Below are positions 36,912-44,869 of a stretch of DNA of 64,000 bases, piece by piece; positions within the stretch are counted from its first letter, which is position 1; each line of letters starts with the position of its first letter. The notes under the pieces are model-generated. The model was not told the DNA's origin. It worked only from the letters and a program-made list of their open reading frames with translations, and made no database searches. Made by a program: the position numbers and the translations under genes. This stretch comes from Halobacteriales archaeon YIM A00010. GTDB lineage: Archaea > Halobacteriota > Halobacteria > Halobacteriales > Haloarculaceae. The stretch spans positions 1,426,001 to 1,490,000 of the forward strand of contig JAKCFJ010000001.1 of assembly GCA_025041175.1 (NCBI GenBank), read 5' to 3'.

Positions 36912-37507
36912 CTACCGCTGTACTCGATGGTGCCCGTCCACTCGTCGTAGCGGTCGTCGAACTCTTTGTCTTTGTCGTACAGCGTCACTCGAACCGAGAG
37001 CGTCCCGGCGTCGAACTGTTCGAGCGCGTCCGGGTGGACGTGGAGGACGAACGTCCCGTCCTCGCGGAAGTACGCGTCCTGTCGGGTAACGAGCTCGTCG
37101 TTGATCTCCACGACGAAGTACGGATCACCGTCCACGGCCGGCGTGGGATCGACGCCTTCCATCGACGTGTTGGCGTTCACCCGGATGTCGAAGTCGGTGT
37201 AGCCGCTCCCGTTAGAAGCCTCTTTCTTGTTGGTGAACTCTGCGCCCGAGATCCGGTCTTGGAGTTTGTTTTCCGGCTCTCTCGGTGTCTCCGGCTTCGT
37301 CCACGTCTCCGGTTCAGTCGTCGTCGACGGTCCGGGTGCTGTTTTGACGACCGTCGTGGGCTCCGGAGACGGTGACGGGGTGGCCGTGTCCTCCGTCACT
37401 GTCGATGGATCCCCTTCATCCGAGCCGGTCAACGAGTCGATGCTGCTACAACCCGCTATCAACACGAGGATAACGAGCGCGAGCGCGGTGAGACGATGAG
37501 TGTTCAC
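36908..37507 (-). CDS. Secreted lipoprotein of unknown function
   Basis: 199 residues from GTG at 37507 (MNTHRLTALALVILVLIAGC). The hydrophobic signal ends in a lipobox (IAGC), so a Sec lipoprotein is predicted. A Thr/Pro/Ser/Glu-rich linker follows (TPSPSPEPTTVVK), then a beta-sandwich-like domain (YTDFDIRVNANTSM, GTFVLHVHPDALEQF, LSVRVTLYDKDKEFDD). Cell-surface location is likely. It is convergent with the RecJ-like gene, with a 4-base overlap of the ends. Confidence 0.72.
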   Translation of the reverse strand: MNTHRLTALALVILVLIAGCSSIDSLTGSDEGDPSTVTEDTATPSPSPEPTTVVKTAPGPSTTTEPETWTKPETPREPENKLQDRISGAEFTNKKEASNGSGYTDFDIRVNANTSMEGVDPTPAVDGDPYFVVEINDELVTRQDAYFREDGTFVLHVHPDALEQFDAGTLSVRVTLYDKDKEFDDRYDEWTGTIEYSGS

Positions 37508-37611
37508 AGTTGTTCGCAACAGGGCAGAATGAGATAACTGTTGGGAAAGCCCTGCTGCTCGTCGTTGGTGCTACGAGACGATCGTCGGCAGTCCCGCCCG
37601 GTCCACGGCTG

Positions 37612-37720
37612 ATACTGTCGGTCATACTCACGTGAATGTACGGTGGCGTTTTCGGGGGCATGAAGCAAGTACCCGACTGAGCTGGCCATCGCGTGTTCGA
37701 CGATCCATGACCGACAGTAT
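37612..37720. mobile_element. MITE-like element, copy A (109 bp)
   Basis: Perfect 14-bp terminal inverted repeats: atactgtcggtcat (37612-37625) and atgaccgacagtat (37707-37720). No ORF inside. A second element of exactly the same length with the same ends lies at 48140-48248. The interiors align only weakly after the first 35 bases. No clear target duplication was found. It lies 68 bases before elp3 and may affect its promoter. Confidence 0.75.
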
Positions 37721-37788
37721 GAGCGGTGTCCCTGATCACCGAGGAGCGAACCGCAGGCTCTTATTCGTGGATCGCCACGTACCAGTAG

Positions 37789-39438
37789 ATGAGCACACAC
37801 CCGACCGAAACCGACGCGTTCGAGCGGGTTTGTGAGACGCTGGTCGACCGGATCCTTTCCGGGGAGGTCGGACGCGATGACCTCGAAGCCGCCAAGCTCG
37901 AAGTGTGTTCGGAACACTCCGCGCCGAAGGTGCCGAAAAACTCCGAACTCCTCGATTTCGCCGGACAGGAGCGGCGTGAAGAACTCGAACCGGTTCTTCG
38001 CCGCAAACCCGTCCGGACGGTCTCGGGCGTCTCACCGGTTGCGATCATGACCTCGCCGCACATGTGTCCCCACGGCAAGTGTCTGTACTGCCCCGGTGGT
38101 CCGGCCTCGGAGTTCTCCTCCGCACAGAGCTACACGGGCCACGAACCCGCTGCCGCCCGCGGCGACCAGAACGACTACGATCCCTACGGTCAGGTCACCC
38201 TCCGGCTCGAACAGTTGCGCAAGATCGGCCACCCCGTGGATAAGGTCGAGCTCATCCTGATGGGGGGAACGATGACCGCTCGGTCACACGACTACCAGGA
38301 GTGGTTCGTCAAGCGCGCGCTCGAAGCGATGAACGACTACGACGCGACCAAAGAGCCGGAGCCGGCCGAGGGCGTGAGCTTCGCCCAGGATCCCGAGGAG
38401 CACGAGTTCCGGTATCTCGAGGACGTGATCGCCGAGAACGAAACCACAGACGTGCGAAACATCGGCACCACGTTCGAGACCAAACCCGACTGGTGTGATC
38501 CCGAACAGATCGATCGGATGCTCGCGCTCGGCGGAACGAAGGTCGAACTCGGCGTCCAAACCACGTACGAGCGCATCAACCGCGAGATGCATCGGGGCCA
38601 CGGCATCCAAGCCTCGATCGACGCCAACCGCCGGCTGCGCAACGCCGGGTTCAAGGTCGGCTTTCATATGATGCCCGGCCAGCCGGGGATGACGATGGAG
38701 ATGTGCCGCGAGGACTTCCGCCAGCTGTTCGAGGACCCGGCGTGGCGGCCCGACTACCTGAAGATCTACCCGACGCTCGTCGTCAACGACACGATCACGT
38801 ACGACATGTGGCAACGCGGGGAGTACGAGCCGCTCGCCAACGAGGAGGCGGCCCAGCTCGTCGCGGAGATCAAATCACGGATTCCCAAATACACCCGGCT
38901 CCAGCGCGTCCAACGCGACATCCCCGCCGACTTCATTGAAGCAGGCGTGTGGAAGTCGAACCTGCGTCAGCTCGCTCGCCAGCGGATGGACGACCACGGC
39001 TGGACGTGCGACTGTATCCGGTGTCGGGAGGTCGGGATGAACGACGCCACGCCCGACCGGATCGAGCGCGACGTGCTCACCTACGAGGCCGGCGGCGGAA
39101 CCGAGAACTTCATCAGCTACGAGGATCCCGACAAGGATCTGCTCGTCGGGTTCTGCCGGCTCCGATTCCCAGAAGACACCACCCGAAAGGAGCTACAGAA
39201 CGCGGCGCTCGTTCGCGAGCTGCACGTGTACGGCAACGAGGTCGGTCTCGGCCGAGACGGGAGCGAGGAGTACCAACACCAGGGCTACGGCAGAAAGCTG
39301 CTCGAACACGCAGAACGCATGGCGCGCAACGAGGGGTATGACAAACTCAGCGTCATCAGCGGCATCGGCGTCAGACAGTACTACCGGGACAAGTTGGGCT
39401 ACTACCAGGACGGCCCGTACGTGTCGACGCGGCTGTGA
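37789..39438 (+). CDS. elp3: tRNA U34 carboxymethyl-modification enzyme Elp3
   Basis: Radical-SAM plus acetyltransferase enzyme that starts the cm5U/mcm5U-type modification at wobble uridine. 549 residues: the cluster motif CPHGKCLYC near residue 90, the barrel with IGTTFETKPDW and MHRGHGIQASIDANR, and the C-terminal GNAT domain with the acetyl-CoA loop HQGYGRKLLEHAERMA near residue 505. Archaeal Elp3 works alone, without the eukaryotic Elongator partners. ATG at 37789 follows the MITE-like element. Confidence 0.96.
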   Translation: MSTHPTETDAFERVCETLVDRILSGEVGRDDLEAAKLEVCSEHSAPKVPKNSELLDFAGQERREELEPVLRRKPVRTVSGVSPVAIMTSPHMCPHGKCLYCPGGPASEFSSAQSYTGHEPAAARGDQNDYDPYGQVTLRLEQLRKIGHPVDKVELILMGGTMTARSHDYQEWFVKRALEAMNDYDATKEPEPAEGVSFAQDPEEHEFRYLEDVIAENETTDVRNIGTTFETKPDWCDPEQIDRMLALGGTKVELGVQTTYERINREMHRGHGIQASIDANRRLRNAGFKVGFHMMPGQPGMTMEMCREDFRQLFEDPAWRPDYLKIYPTLVVNDTITYDMWQRGEYEPLANEEAAQLVAEIKSRIPKYTRLQRVQRDIPADFIEAGVWKSNLRQLARQRMDDHGWTCDCIRCREVGMNDATPDRIERDVLTYEAGGGTENFISYEDPDKDLLVGFCRLRFPEDTTRKELQNAALVRELHVYGNEVGLGRDGSEEYQHQGYGRKLLEHAERMARNEGYDKLSVISGIGVRQYYRDKLGYYQDGPYVSTRL

Positions 39439-39474
39439 CGGTCAAACCAGCACTCACACGTCCGTCTTCGGGTT

Positions 39475-40163
39475 GTGTATCTCACGGAGCTGGCGGCGGA
39501 ACTGAACGAAACGACGGCTAGCAACGCGATCGCCGTTCCGACCGATATCACCGACCGGACACAGGTTACGGAGGGGTTCGATCGGGTGCACAGAGAGTTC
39601 GGTCCCGTCGATCTGCTGGTGAACAACGCCTACCCCACTGGCGACATTACCAGAAATCTCCGATTCTGGTTAGCAGCCAGATTCCGATGGAATCTGGCGA
39701 CACCGAAAGCGGACTGGCCGACTCCGGTGACGGACCCCTCGGGGACGATCACTCGTCGTTCGAACGGTCGTTGCGCGTGTGGGCCGACGGTGCGTTCCTC
39801 TGCTCGGAACAGGCTGCGGCGGACATGCTCGCGGGTGACGGCGGTGCTATCCTGTTCACTAGTTCCTCTGCCGCCGTCCGCAGCGACGGAGTTGCCCACA
39901 GCAGTGCCGGGTTCGGGGCGCGCGGACTCGCCCGTTCGCTCGCTCGCCAGCTCTGGCCCGAGGGCATCTACGTTGCAACCGTGCTCGTCAACGGCAGCGT
40001 TGGCAGACCGGACCAGCGAGAGTGGGCGGACCACCCCGATGGGGAGTGGATTCATCCGGATCGCGTTGCAGAGACGTACTGGCACGTGGCGAACCAACAC
40101 CCGAGCGCGTGGACGCTCGAACTCGACATCAGGGTGCACGCGGCCGACATCAACTTCAGCTAA
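39475..40163 (+). pseudogene. SDR dehydrogenase, 5'-truncated and frameshifted by a hairpin repeat
   Basis: The first frame (39475-39646) encodes LTELAAELNETTASNAIAVP and PVDLLVNNAYPTGD, the middle of a short-chain dehydrogenase. From 39703 the continuation (ESGLADSGDGPLGDDHSSFE to the end at 40163) is in another frame. The N-terminal nucleotide-binding strand and glycine motif are missing, since elp3 ends only 36 bases upstream. Deleting bases 39647-39702 (56 bp) joins TGD to TES in one frame, so an inserted repeat caused the shift. The catalytic YxxxK is also not seen (AHSSAGFGARGL). Not functional. Confidence 0.85.
39647..39702. repeat. 56-bp inserted hairpin repeat inside the SDR pseudogene
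   Basis: Two hairpins: ccagaaatc-tcc-gattctgg (39650-39669, one unpaired A) and ccagattcc-gat-ggaatctgg (39677-39697, perfect 9 bp, extendable by one pair), separated by ttagcag. Read on the minus strand the linker is tgctaac, as in the array at 8102-8273. The direct repeat ctggcgaca occurs at 39638-39646 and 39694-39702, at the two edges, like a target duplication. Confidence 0.8.
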
Positions 40164-40235
40164 GTCCCTGTGATAGGATGGAGTCGCATCACATCTGCCG
40201 TGAAGATTAACCGTGACGGGTAGATATCTCTCGTG

Positions 40236-40949
40236 ATGCGACGTCTCCGTGAGGACCTCTGGTTGCTCGAACTCGGTTGGCCCGCACCGCTCGGTTCGAA
40301 CGCGTATCTGATCGACGACGGGATCGATCCCGAGACCGGCGACCGATCGGAGGGCGACGTGACGCTGATCGACACGGGCTATCGGTACAACCGTCGGTCG
40401 CTGCGCGGGGAACTCGACGCCGCGGGGTATGCACCGAGCGACGTGGATCGCGTGTTGCTCACCCACTACGATCTCGATCACACGCGGGGATTGGACAGCG
40501 TCTCGTTCGACTGCCCGGTGTATCTCGGCGAGCGGGACGTCGCGCTAGTCGAAGGACAGTGGGAGCCGCCGATCGCCCACCACAAGGGACTGTTTCACCG
40601 GTTCGCCCGCCAGCTGTTCCCGCTACCGCAAGGCACTGATCTCCGCGAGGTGAGCGACGAGCAACGCGTCGGTCGCTTCACCGCCTACCACACGCCGGGC
40701 CACAACCCAGGCCACACCGCTTACGTCCACGACGCCGGCGCGGCGTTTCTCGGTGATCTGGTCTGGGAAACCGACGGCGAACTGACGCCGCCGTTCTGGG
40801 GCGATTCGTACGACATGCGACAGCTCCGCGAGAGCGTGAAGGATCTCGCACAGCGCTGTCCCCCTTTCGACGTCGCGTGTATCGGTCACGGCACGCCCTT
40901 TACCGATCGCGGGTACGAGAAGCTGCAAGCGCTCGCGGAGCAGTTGTAA
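40236..40949 (+). CDS. MBL-fold metallohydrolase
   Basis: 237 residues from ATG at 40236 (a GTG three bases earlier is possible). Metal ligands of the metallo-beta-lactamase fold: LTHYDLDHTRG near residue 80 (H-x-D-x-D-H variant with Tyr), TAYHTPGHNPGHTA (His), FLGDLVWET (Asp) and CIGHGTPFTDRG (His). The family spans glyoxalase II, lactonases and other hydrolases. The residues suggest a hydrolytic two-metal site. Substrate unknown. It is followed by the membrane-protein pair. Confidence 0.88.
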   Translation: MRRLREDLWLLELGWPAPLGSNAYLIDDGIDPETGDRSEGDVTLIDTGYRYNRRSLRGELDAAGYAPSDVDRVLLTHYDLDHTRGLDSVSFDCPVYLGERDVALVEGQWEPPIAHHKGLFHRFARQLFPLPQGTDLREVSDEQRVGRFTAYHTPGHNPGHTAYVHDAGAAFLGDLVWETDGELTPPFWGDSYDMRQLRESVKDLAQRCPPFDVACIGHGTPFTDRGYEKLQALAEQL

Positions 40950-41026
40950 GTGACGAGCACGGCAAATCTTCGAGTGGTCGCTTTCACACAGCGATTATCT
41001 CCCCAGTGGTACTACGATCATTCATC

Positions 41027-41527
41027 GTGGTATCAGTACATCGTAACTGGATCGTGAATCGACATCCCACGGTGTTGCTCGTTTCGGGGGCACTCCTGTT
41101 CACGCTCGTTACTCTCGTCAGTACTGCTTCGCTCCAAGCGGTGTATACACCACTTGCAGAGAATCACGGGATATATCTCCCCAACTGGTTGTGGATCCTC
41201 GGTCCATCGCTCACCATCGCTGGATTGTATCCCGTACTGGGCGTGCCGATCGTGAGCGTGAGATACGATGAGCCGCTCTCTCGGTGGGCCGTCGCATTAC
41301 AGGCGGTATGCGGACCGTACGTCCTGCTCGGGACGGCGCTCGTGATAGAAGTCGTCATTGTTCATCTCTGGCAACTACTCGTTCTCGGCGTGACCCGACC
41401 GAGCTGGGCGCACGTGATCTTCCTGTTTTACGCGTTCCCTGCCGCGTTCGTGGGCGTGTGGGGCGGTCTCGTGTGCTACTGGCTCTGGGGCAGGGTCCAC
41501 TTGGGACACCGGAAACCCTCGGAGTGA
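41027..41527 (+). CDS. Four-segment membrane protein, intact paralogue
   Basis: 166 residues from GTG at 41027 (MVSVHRNWIVNRHPTVLL). Four hydrophobic segments: about 15-38, 55-75, 90-115 and 130-150. The C-terminal block FVGVWGGLVCYWLW is identical in the damaged paralogue at 41848, and the starts also align (GTGGTATCAGT versus GTGCTATCAAT). The family is unknown to me. A tandem duplication with one copy kept intact is the simplest reading. Confidence 0.7.
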   Translation: MVSVHRNWIVNRHPTVLLVSGALLFTLVTLVSTASLQAVYTPLAENHGIYLPNWLWILGPSLTIAGLYPVLGVPIVSVRYDEPLSRWAVALQAVCGPYVLLGTALVIEVVIVHLWQLLVLGVTRPSWAHVIFLFYAFPAAFVGVWGGLVCYWLWGRVHLGHRKPSE

Positions 41528-41847
41528 ACGAACGGAGCAACGATCCATCCGCTCGGTATCGTTGCCACGCTAGGAAGAACGCGTTTTACCCCCTGAAACG
41601 GTGGCTGTTCTCGGCTGGCGTTCGGTGTGCCTCTGACGGTCGTGGATCGCTGGTTGGTCGTGGTGTTACTGTGGGGTGGCCGTTCGAGAGCGTGAGAACG
41701 AGTCGGGACGATGTTTCCCACGCCCGTGTGCCCCCTCTGGGCGTACGTCTCGTATCGATCCACGGCGCGGCGGAGATACTGCTCCGGCAGACGATAGCCC
41801 CACGGCTTTCCCAGCTATTATCACGTAGACTAACATGATCCAGTATC
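41528..41847. other. 320 bases between the two membrane-protein copies
   Basis: No gene, terminal repeat or three-base-loop hairpin recognised. A TATA-like ctattatc at about 41816-41823 suits the second copy. No third copy of the membrane gene is visible in the translated frames. GC content falls toward the right end. Confidence 0.4.
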
Positions 41848-42354
41848 GTGCTATCAATGCAGAACATTCGTGACTGGACCGTAGGCCTCCATCCGCTCGT
41901 GTTGCTCGGTGGAGGAACGGTTCTGGCTGCGTTCGTCAACGTCCTTAATACGTATGCCTTCGTGACGCTATGGTTGCCGCTTGCTGAAAATTACGGCATA
42001 CAGCTTCCGTTTTGGGTGTGGTTCACCGGGCCAACACTCGCCATTGCCGGGATGTACGCCACAGTGGGCGCTTCGATCGTGCAGGCGGGATACGACAATC
42101 TGTTCTCTCGCTTTTGAATGTTTCTACAGACGATCATTGGGCCGTTCATCGTGTTCGCAGTGTGGGCGTTGGCCCATCACTGTATAACCTATACGTATCA
42201 GATGATAGTTATCGGGGAGATGCGACCGAGCTATGGACAGATTCTTTTCCTTTTTCCGATGTATCCCGCAAGCTTCGTGGGTGTCTGGGGCGGTCTCGTG
42301 TGCTACTGGCTCTGGAACACGGTTCGCTCGGATCGCCAGAAGATGACAGGATAG
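41848..42354 (+). pseudogene. Paralogue of the membrane protein, broken by an in-frame TGA
   Basis: One continuous frame from GTG at 41848 to 42354 aligns over its whole length with the protein at 41027: WLPLAENYGIQLPFWVWF with TPLAENHGIYLPNWLWIL, and the shared FVGVWGGLVCYWLW. The only defect is TGA at 42115-42117 (SRF-stop-MFLQ), aligning next to SRWAVALQ in the intact copy. There is no frameshift or deletion. Either the gene has just been lost or the stop is a sequencing error or is read through. The two halves could be made separately from the ATG right after the stop, but that is unlikely. Confidence 0.75.
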
Positions 42355-42355
42355 T

Positions 42356-43330
42356 TCACCTACCCTGGTGACTGTGCGTTCCGTTTCGTCCCCGCCCGAG
42401 CACAAGATCGGCGGTGATCGCCCTGTGATCGGATGGGGATGGCGGAGCGTTCTCGGTTGTGACCACGTTCCCATCCGCAGCGTCGATCTCGTTCGTAGCG
42501 AAAATGTAGTCGAGCCGGCGTTTGTTTCCGTCCGTTCCCGGAGCAGGAATGGTGTATTCGTCGTCACCCGTTTGCCGGAGCACATCGATGAACGCGTCAT
42601 CGAGGATTTTGTACGACGCCTGACGCGGATTGTCTCCGATACCGTACCGAGCGTTGAAATCTCCCGCCACTATTTGCGGTGGCTCCTTTCGTCTCGTGGT
42701 TTCTATGAGTTGCTCCTGTTGTGCTTTATTGATCTCTGCATCGAAAGCGTTGGCATGAACCGAATACAACCAGAACTGAGTGCCTCGCGCGTTGATTTTC
42801 GTCGCTGCTAGTTTGTTCTGGAGATACTCATTTTCCTCGCCTGTTACACGGAACGGATACGATTCCGTTTCTACTATCGGGTGCTTGCTCAGGATGAGAT
42901 TCCCGTACTGTCCGTTCGCCTCCCCGTACTCCTCGAAGTCTTCCGTGCCCGTGTAATCGATGTGGACGAAATACTCCGCGTTCAGTCCCGTCCATTTCGA
43001 TAGCAACGCTGGCTGATCGTCCAAATCGCTTCGAGACGATTCTCGCCACGGAACGTGATATCTCTTATCGACCTCCTGGAGAGCGGCGACGTCCGGATCC
43101 ACAGCCCGAATCACCTCCGCGATTCTCCGGAGGTCGTACACCCCGTCCGTCCCCTCCCCGTGCTGAATATTGTAGGATAAGACCCGAAGTGGTTGTCGTG
43201 GTCCCATGAAACTGTTTTGAACCTCGCTCGGCAAAGCAGTAGCTGTACGTGAGCCAATCAGTCCCGTGATGGCCGCTCCACCCGTTGCGAGAAATCGACG
43301 CCTACCGATCCGTTTTCCAGTACCAGTCAC
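42356..43330 (-). CDS. Tat-exported endonuclease/exonuclease/phosphatase-family protein
   Basis: 324 residues. Twin-arginine signal (GRRRFLATGGAAITG) predicts export. The EEP fold has LSYNIQHGEGTDG (metal-binding Asn), LQEVDKRY (Glu), YSVHANAFD, VAGDFNARYG (Asp/Asn) and a final SPSDHRAITADL (Asp-His). All catalytic motifs are intact. Members cleave phosphodiesters in DNA, inositol lipids or sphingomyelin, and an external enzyme of lower specificity is likely. Its stop is one base after the broken membrane gene. Confidence 0.88.
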   Translation of the reverse strand: MTGTGKRIGRRRFLATGGAAITGLIGSRTATALPSEVQNSFMGPRQPLRVLSYNIQHGEGTDGVYDLRRIAEVIRAVDPDVAALQEVDKRYHVPWRESSRSDLDDQPALLSKWTGLNAEYFVHIDYTGTEDFEEYGEANGQYGNLILSKHPIVETESYPFRVTGEENEYLQNKLAATKINARGTQFWLYSVHANAFDAEINKAQQEQLIETTRRKEPPQIVAGDFNARYGIGDNPRQASYKILDDAFIDVLRQTGDDEYTIPAPGTDGNKRRLDYIFATNEIDAADGNVVTTENAPPSPSDHRAITADLVLGRGRNGTHSHQGR

Positions 43331-43778
43331 GGCATCCTGAATCCGTGGGCAGAAACCAATGAAGATAAAGTAAATTAAATATTGTAGTATTATACTAATA
43401 AATATCGCAACAGTGATTGGTGATCTCTTCGTTGATGGATAATCGTTCCATCCTGATTCGAATGGCTATATAATCAATATAACTGTATCGTTTGTCATAT
43501 TGGTATTAGGGACTGCGGCAGGCTGCGTTCCGGAACCGTTGGATCGGAGCTTCTGGCGTCCGGTTTTTCGTAGGGGGTCATAGGGACTGTTGTGATTCCG
43601 TCCCGCTGTGGCGACACAGAACGGTTCGTGACACCGCAGAGCAGTCGTCAGTCAACGACCGTGCCGAAACTACTCACAACAGTCCCTATCAAACCCCACG
43701 GCAGTGCTCGACGACGAGCTGTCCCAGGCGGGGTGTGACGGTCACACTCTTGTAGCGACCGACCCGAAACACCGAACC
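43331..43778. other. 448-base gap: AT-rich promoter region and a MITE-like element
   Basis: Bases 43370-43500 are AT-rich and probably hold the promoter of the EEP gene (for example tattatactaataaatat). Bases 43506-43517 (agggactgcggc) resemble one end of the element at 43580. No gene is recognised in this gap apart from short frames without coding character. Confidence 0.5.
43580..43689. mobile_element. MITE-like element (110 bp), second family
   Basis: Perfect 16-bp terminal inverted repeats: atagggactgttgtga (43580-43595) and tcacaacagtccctat (43674-43689). No ORF inside. The ends differ from those of the 109-bp elements, but the size is the same. A partial end is seen at 43506. Its right end lies 89 bases before the FAD oxidoreductase start. 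Parent transposon unknown. Confidence 0.7.
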
Positions 43779-44828
43779 ATGACCGACCATCGAGTTGCCG
43801 TCGTCGGGGCCGGTGTCGCGGGTGCTGGCGTCGCGTACGCCTTGCGGGACGTTCCGGTATCAGTCACCGTCTTCGAGCGCACCGACCGGATCGGCGGGCG
43901 GGCGGCGACCCGCAGCGCCCACGGCTGCACCTACGATCCCGCGGCGAATTACGTCAAAAGCGACGATACCACGATCACGAACCTCATCACGGAGACGCTC
44001 GACACCGAGGGGCTGATCGACGTCACGGAGCCGGTGTGGACGTTCACCGAGGACGGAACCATCTCGCTGGGTACTGATACAGACGCGCACAAATGGAGCT
44101 ACGAGTGCGGCATCGCAGAGCTTCCCCGGCGGCTGTTCGAGGAGAGCGACGCCACCGTCGTCCGGAACACTCCCATTACGGCGATCGATCGCGACGAGGA
44201 CCGATGGACGCTCACCGGTGAAAATGACCTGCTCGGCGCGTTCGACGCGATCGTTCTCACACCGCCAGCGTCCCAAACGGCGGCGCTCCTATCGACCGTC
44301 GAATGGGATCGCGACAGCCACCGAGCGCTACGAACGGCCGTGGAAAGGATCGAGTACCGTTCGATTTACACGGTGCTGTTGGGCTATCCCTTCGCGCTCG
44401 ACGCGCCGTACTACGCGCTGGTGAACACCGACCGGAGCCACGACATCGGGTGGCTCTCGCGCGAGGAGTGCAAGCCGGGACGCGTTCCCGACGGAAAGAG
44501 CCTGTTGGTCGTCCAGATGGCCCCCGACTGGTCGGCCCGCCGGATCGAAACACCATCCGACGAGACAGAGATCGTCCGCGAGGTAGCGGGGGAGACGGCG
44601 ACGCTGCTCGACAACGAGCGACTCCAGGACCCCGAGTGGACCGACACCGCCGCGTGGTCGCACGCTCTGCCCGCGCGCGATACGGAAGAGATCGCTCCGG
44701 AAACGCGCCGCCCCGCCGAGCGAGAGGGGCTGTTTCTCGCTGGCGACTGGGTGACCGGGGAGGGGCGGATCCACCGCGCGCTGCAAAGCGGCCTGACGAC
44801 CGGCTCGCGCGTTGTCGACCGAGCGTAA
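43779..44828 (+). CDS. FAD-dependent amine oxidase/renalase-like oxidoreductase
   Basis: 349 residues from ATG at 43779 (MTDHRVAVVGAGVAGAG). Rossmann dinucleotide motif GAGVAGAGVAYAL at the N-terminus, the second FAD motif ERTDRIGGRAATR, and C-terminal GLFLAGDWVTGEGRIHRALQ that closes the flavin site. The organisation is that of small renalase-like amine oxidases. The substrate is unknown. It is followed after 41 bases by rqcH. Confidence 0.88.
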   Translation: MTDHRVAVVGAGVAGAGVAYALRDVPVSVTVFERTDRIGGRAATRSAHGCTYDPAANYVKSDDTTITNLITETLDTEGLIDVTEPVWTFTEDGTISLGTDTDAHKWSYECGIAELPRRLFEESDATVVRNTPITAIDRDEDRWTLTGENDLLGAFDAIVLTPPASQTAALLSTVEWDRDSHRALRTAVERIEYRSIYTVLLGYPFALDAPYYALVNTDRSHDIGWLSREECKPGRVPDGKSLLVVQMAPDWSARRIETPSDETEIVREVAGETATLLDNERLQDPEWTDTAAWSHALPARDTEEIAPETRRPAEREGLFLAGDWVTGEGRIHRALQSGLTTGSRVVDRA

Positions 44829-44869
44829 CGGAGCGACATCCCTTTTCGCCTGCTCCGACTGTGCTCGGT

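Noticed and set aside
42115-42117. Selenocysteine or other recoded TGA
   Set aside because: No SECIS-like structure was seen downstream, haloarchaea are not known to use selenocysteine, and the intact paralogue has an ordinary sense codon there.
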